Positions 53,804 through 53,828 of a stretch of 53,828 bases of DNA are shown in pieces (within the stretch, counting starts at the first letter, position 1; each line of letters opens with the position of its first letter). A program made the translations under genes and the position numbers. The DNA is from an uncultured Roseateles sp. (GTDB lineage: Bacteria; Pseudomonadota; Gammaproteobacteria; Burkholderiales; Burkholderiaceae), in the NCBI GenBank assembly GCA_946886855.1, contig CAMPJJ010000025.1:1-53828 (forward strand), in the 5' to 3' direction. Under the pieces are notes generated by a model. It did no database searches, had not been told where the DNA came from, and was given only the letters and a program-made list of their open reading frames with translations.

Positions 53804-53828
53804 GGGACTGCGGGGGGGACTGCGGGGG
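53804..53828. repeat. Direct repeat gggactgcgggg at the window edge
   Basis: Two adjacent 12-base copies of gggactgcgggg lie upstream of the methyltransferase gene and run to the last base of the window. Whether more copies follow cannot be seen. Confidence 0.7.

Overview
The window is 53.8 kb of GC-rich DNA. Gene order and protein style point to a betaproteobacterium of the order Burkholderiales, probably close to Roseateles, Mitsuaria, Rubrivivax or Leptothrix. The main evidence is the run yceD-rpmF-plsX-fabH-fabD-fabG-acpP-fabF followed by degQ-lepA-lepB-DUF4845-rnc-era-recO-pdxJ-acpS-nagZ, together with an exopolysaccharide locus carrying the EPS-associated MarR-type regulator. I saw no rRNA, tRNA, CRISPR array, transposase, integrase or phage gene.

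Layout. (1) 1-9035: a mixed block of single genes and pairs (LysR fragment, MFS exporter, SnoaL-like, glycolipid-binding-like, two VOC proteins, LysE exporter, TlpA-type thioredoxin, two divergent GNATs, DJ-1/PfpI, DUF4240, LprI-like and DUF7684-like). (2) 9054-19589, minus strand: envelope, translation and RNA-processing genes. (3) 19660-27038, minus strand: fatty-acid and phospholipid initiation genes read from a good sigma70-type promoter ahead of rpmF. (4) 27088-30107: Maf, a tetrapyrrole-methylase-family enzyme and an RhlE-type helicase. (5) 30182-53762: a large surface-polysaccharide locus. It has a WecA-type initiating enzyme, SLBB export protein, Wzz-like protein, MarR-type regulator, flippase, a tightly coupled nucleotide-sugar module (ATP-grasp, SDR, HAD, FdtA-like, FdtB-like), glycosyltransferases and an O-antigen polymerase/ligase. 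A converging minus-strand arm carries a phosphoglycerol-transferase-like enzyme, a GDPD-like protein, a WbpM/PglF-like dehydratase, a PglC-like transferase, a second sugar aminotransferase and a methyltransferase.

How the genes fit together. The central block is housekeeping: lipid precursors (plsX/fab), Sec-signal processing (lepB), ribosome maturation (era, rnc, yceD, lepA), repair (recO), cofactor synthesis (pdxJ, acpS), periplasmic proteolysis (degQ) and wall recycling (nagZ). The last 23 kb makes, flips, polymerises and exports a polysaccharide. It probably contains a dTDP-Fuc3N-type residue and a bacillosamine-type residue, and may carry phosphoglycerol.

The points most worth a second look are: an intrinsic-terminator-like hairpin written into the first codons of recO, and another in the gene after fabF; a compact candidate small RNA with its own terminator and an upstream cluster of DnaA-box-like sites between degQ and lepA; the absence of rpoE-rseA-rseB where relatives usually carry them; a long acidic extension on Era; and a sugar locus combining an unusual GT2-acetyltransferase fusion, an ATP-grasp ligase and an LtaS-like/GDPD pair.
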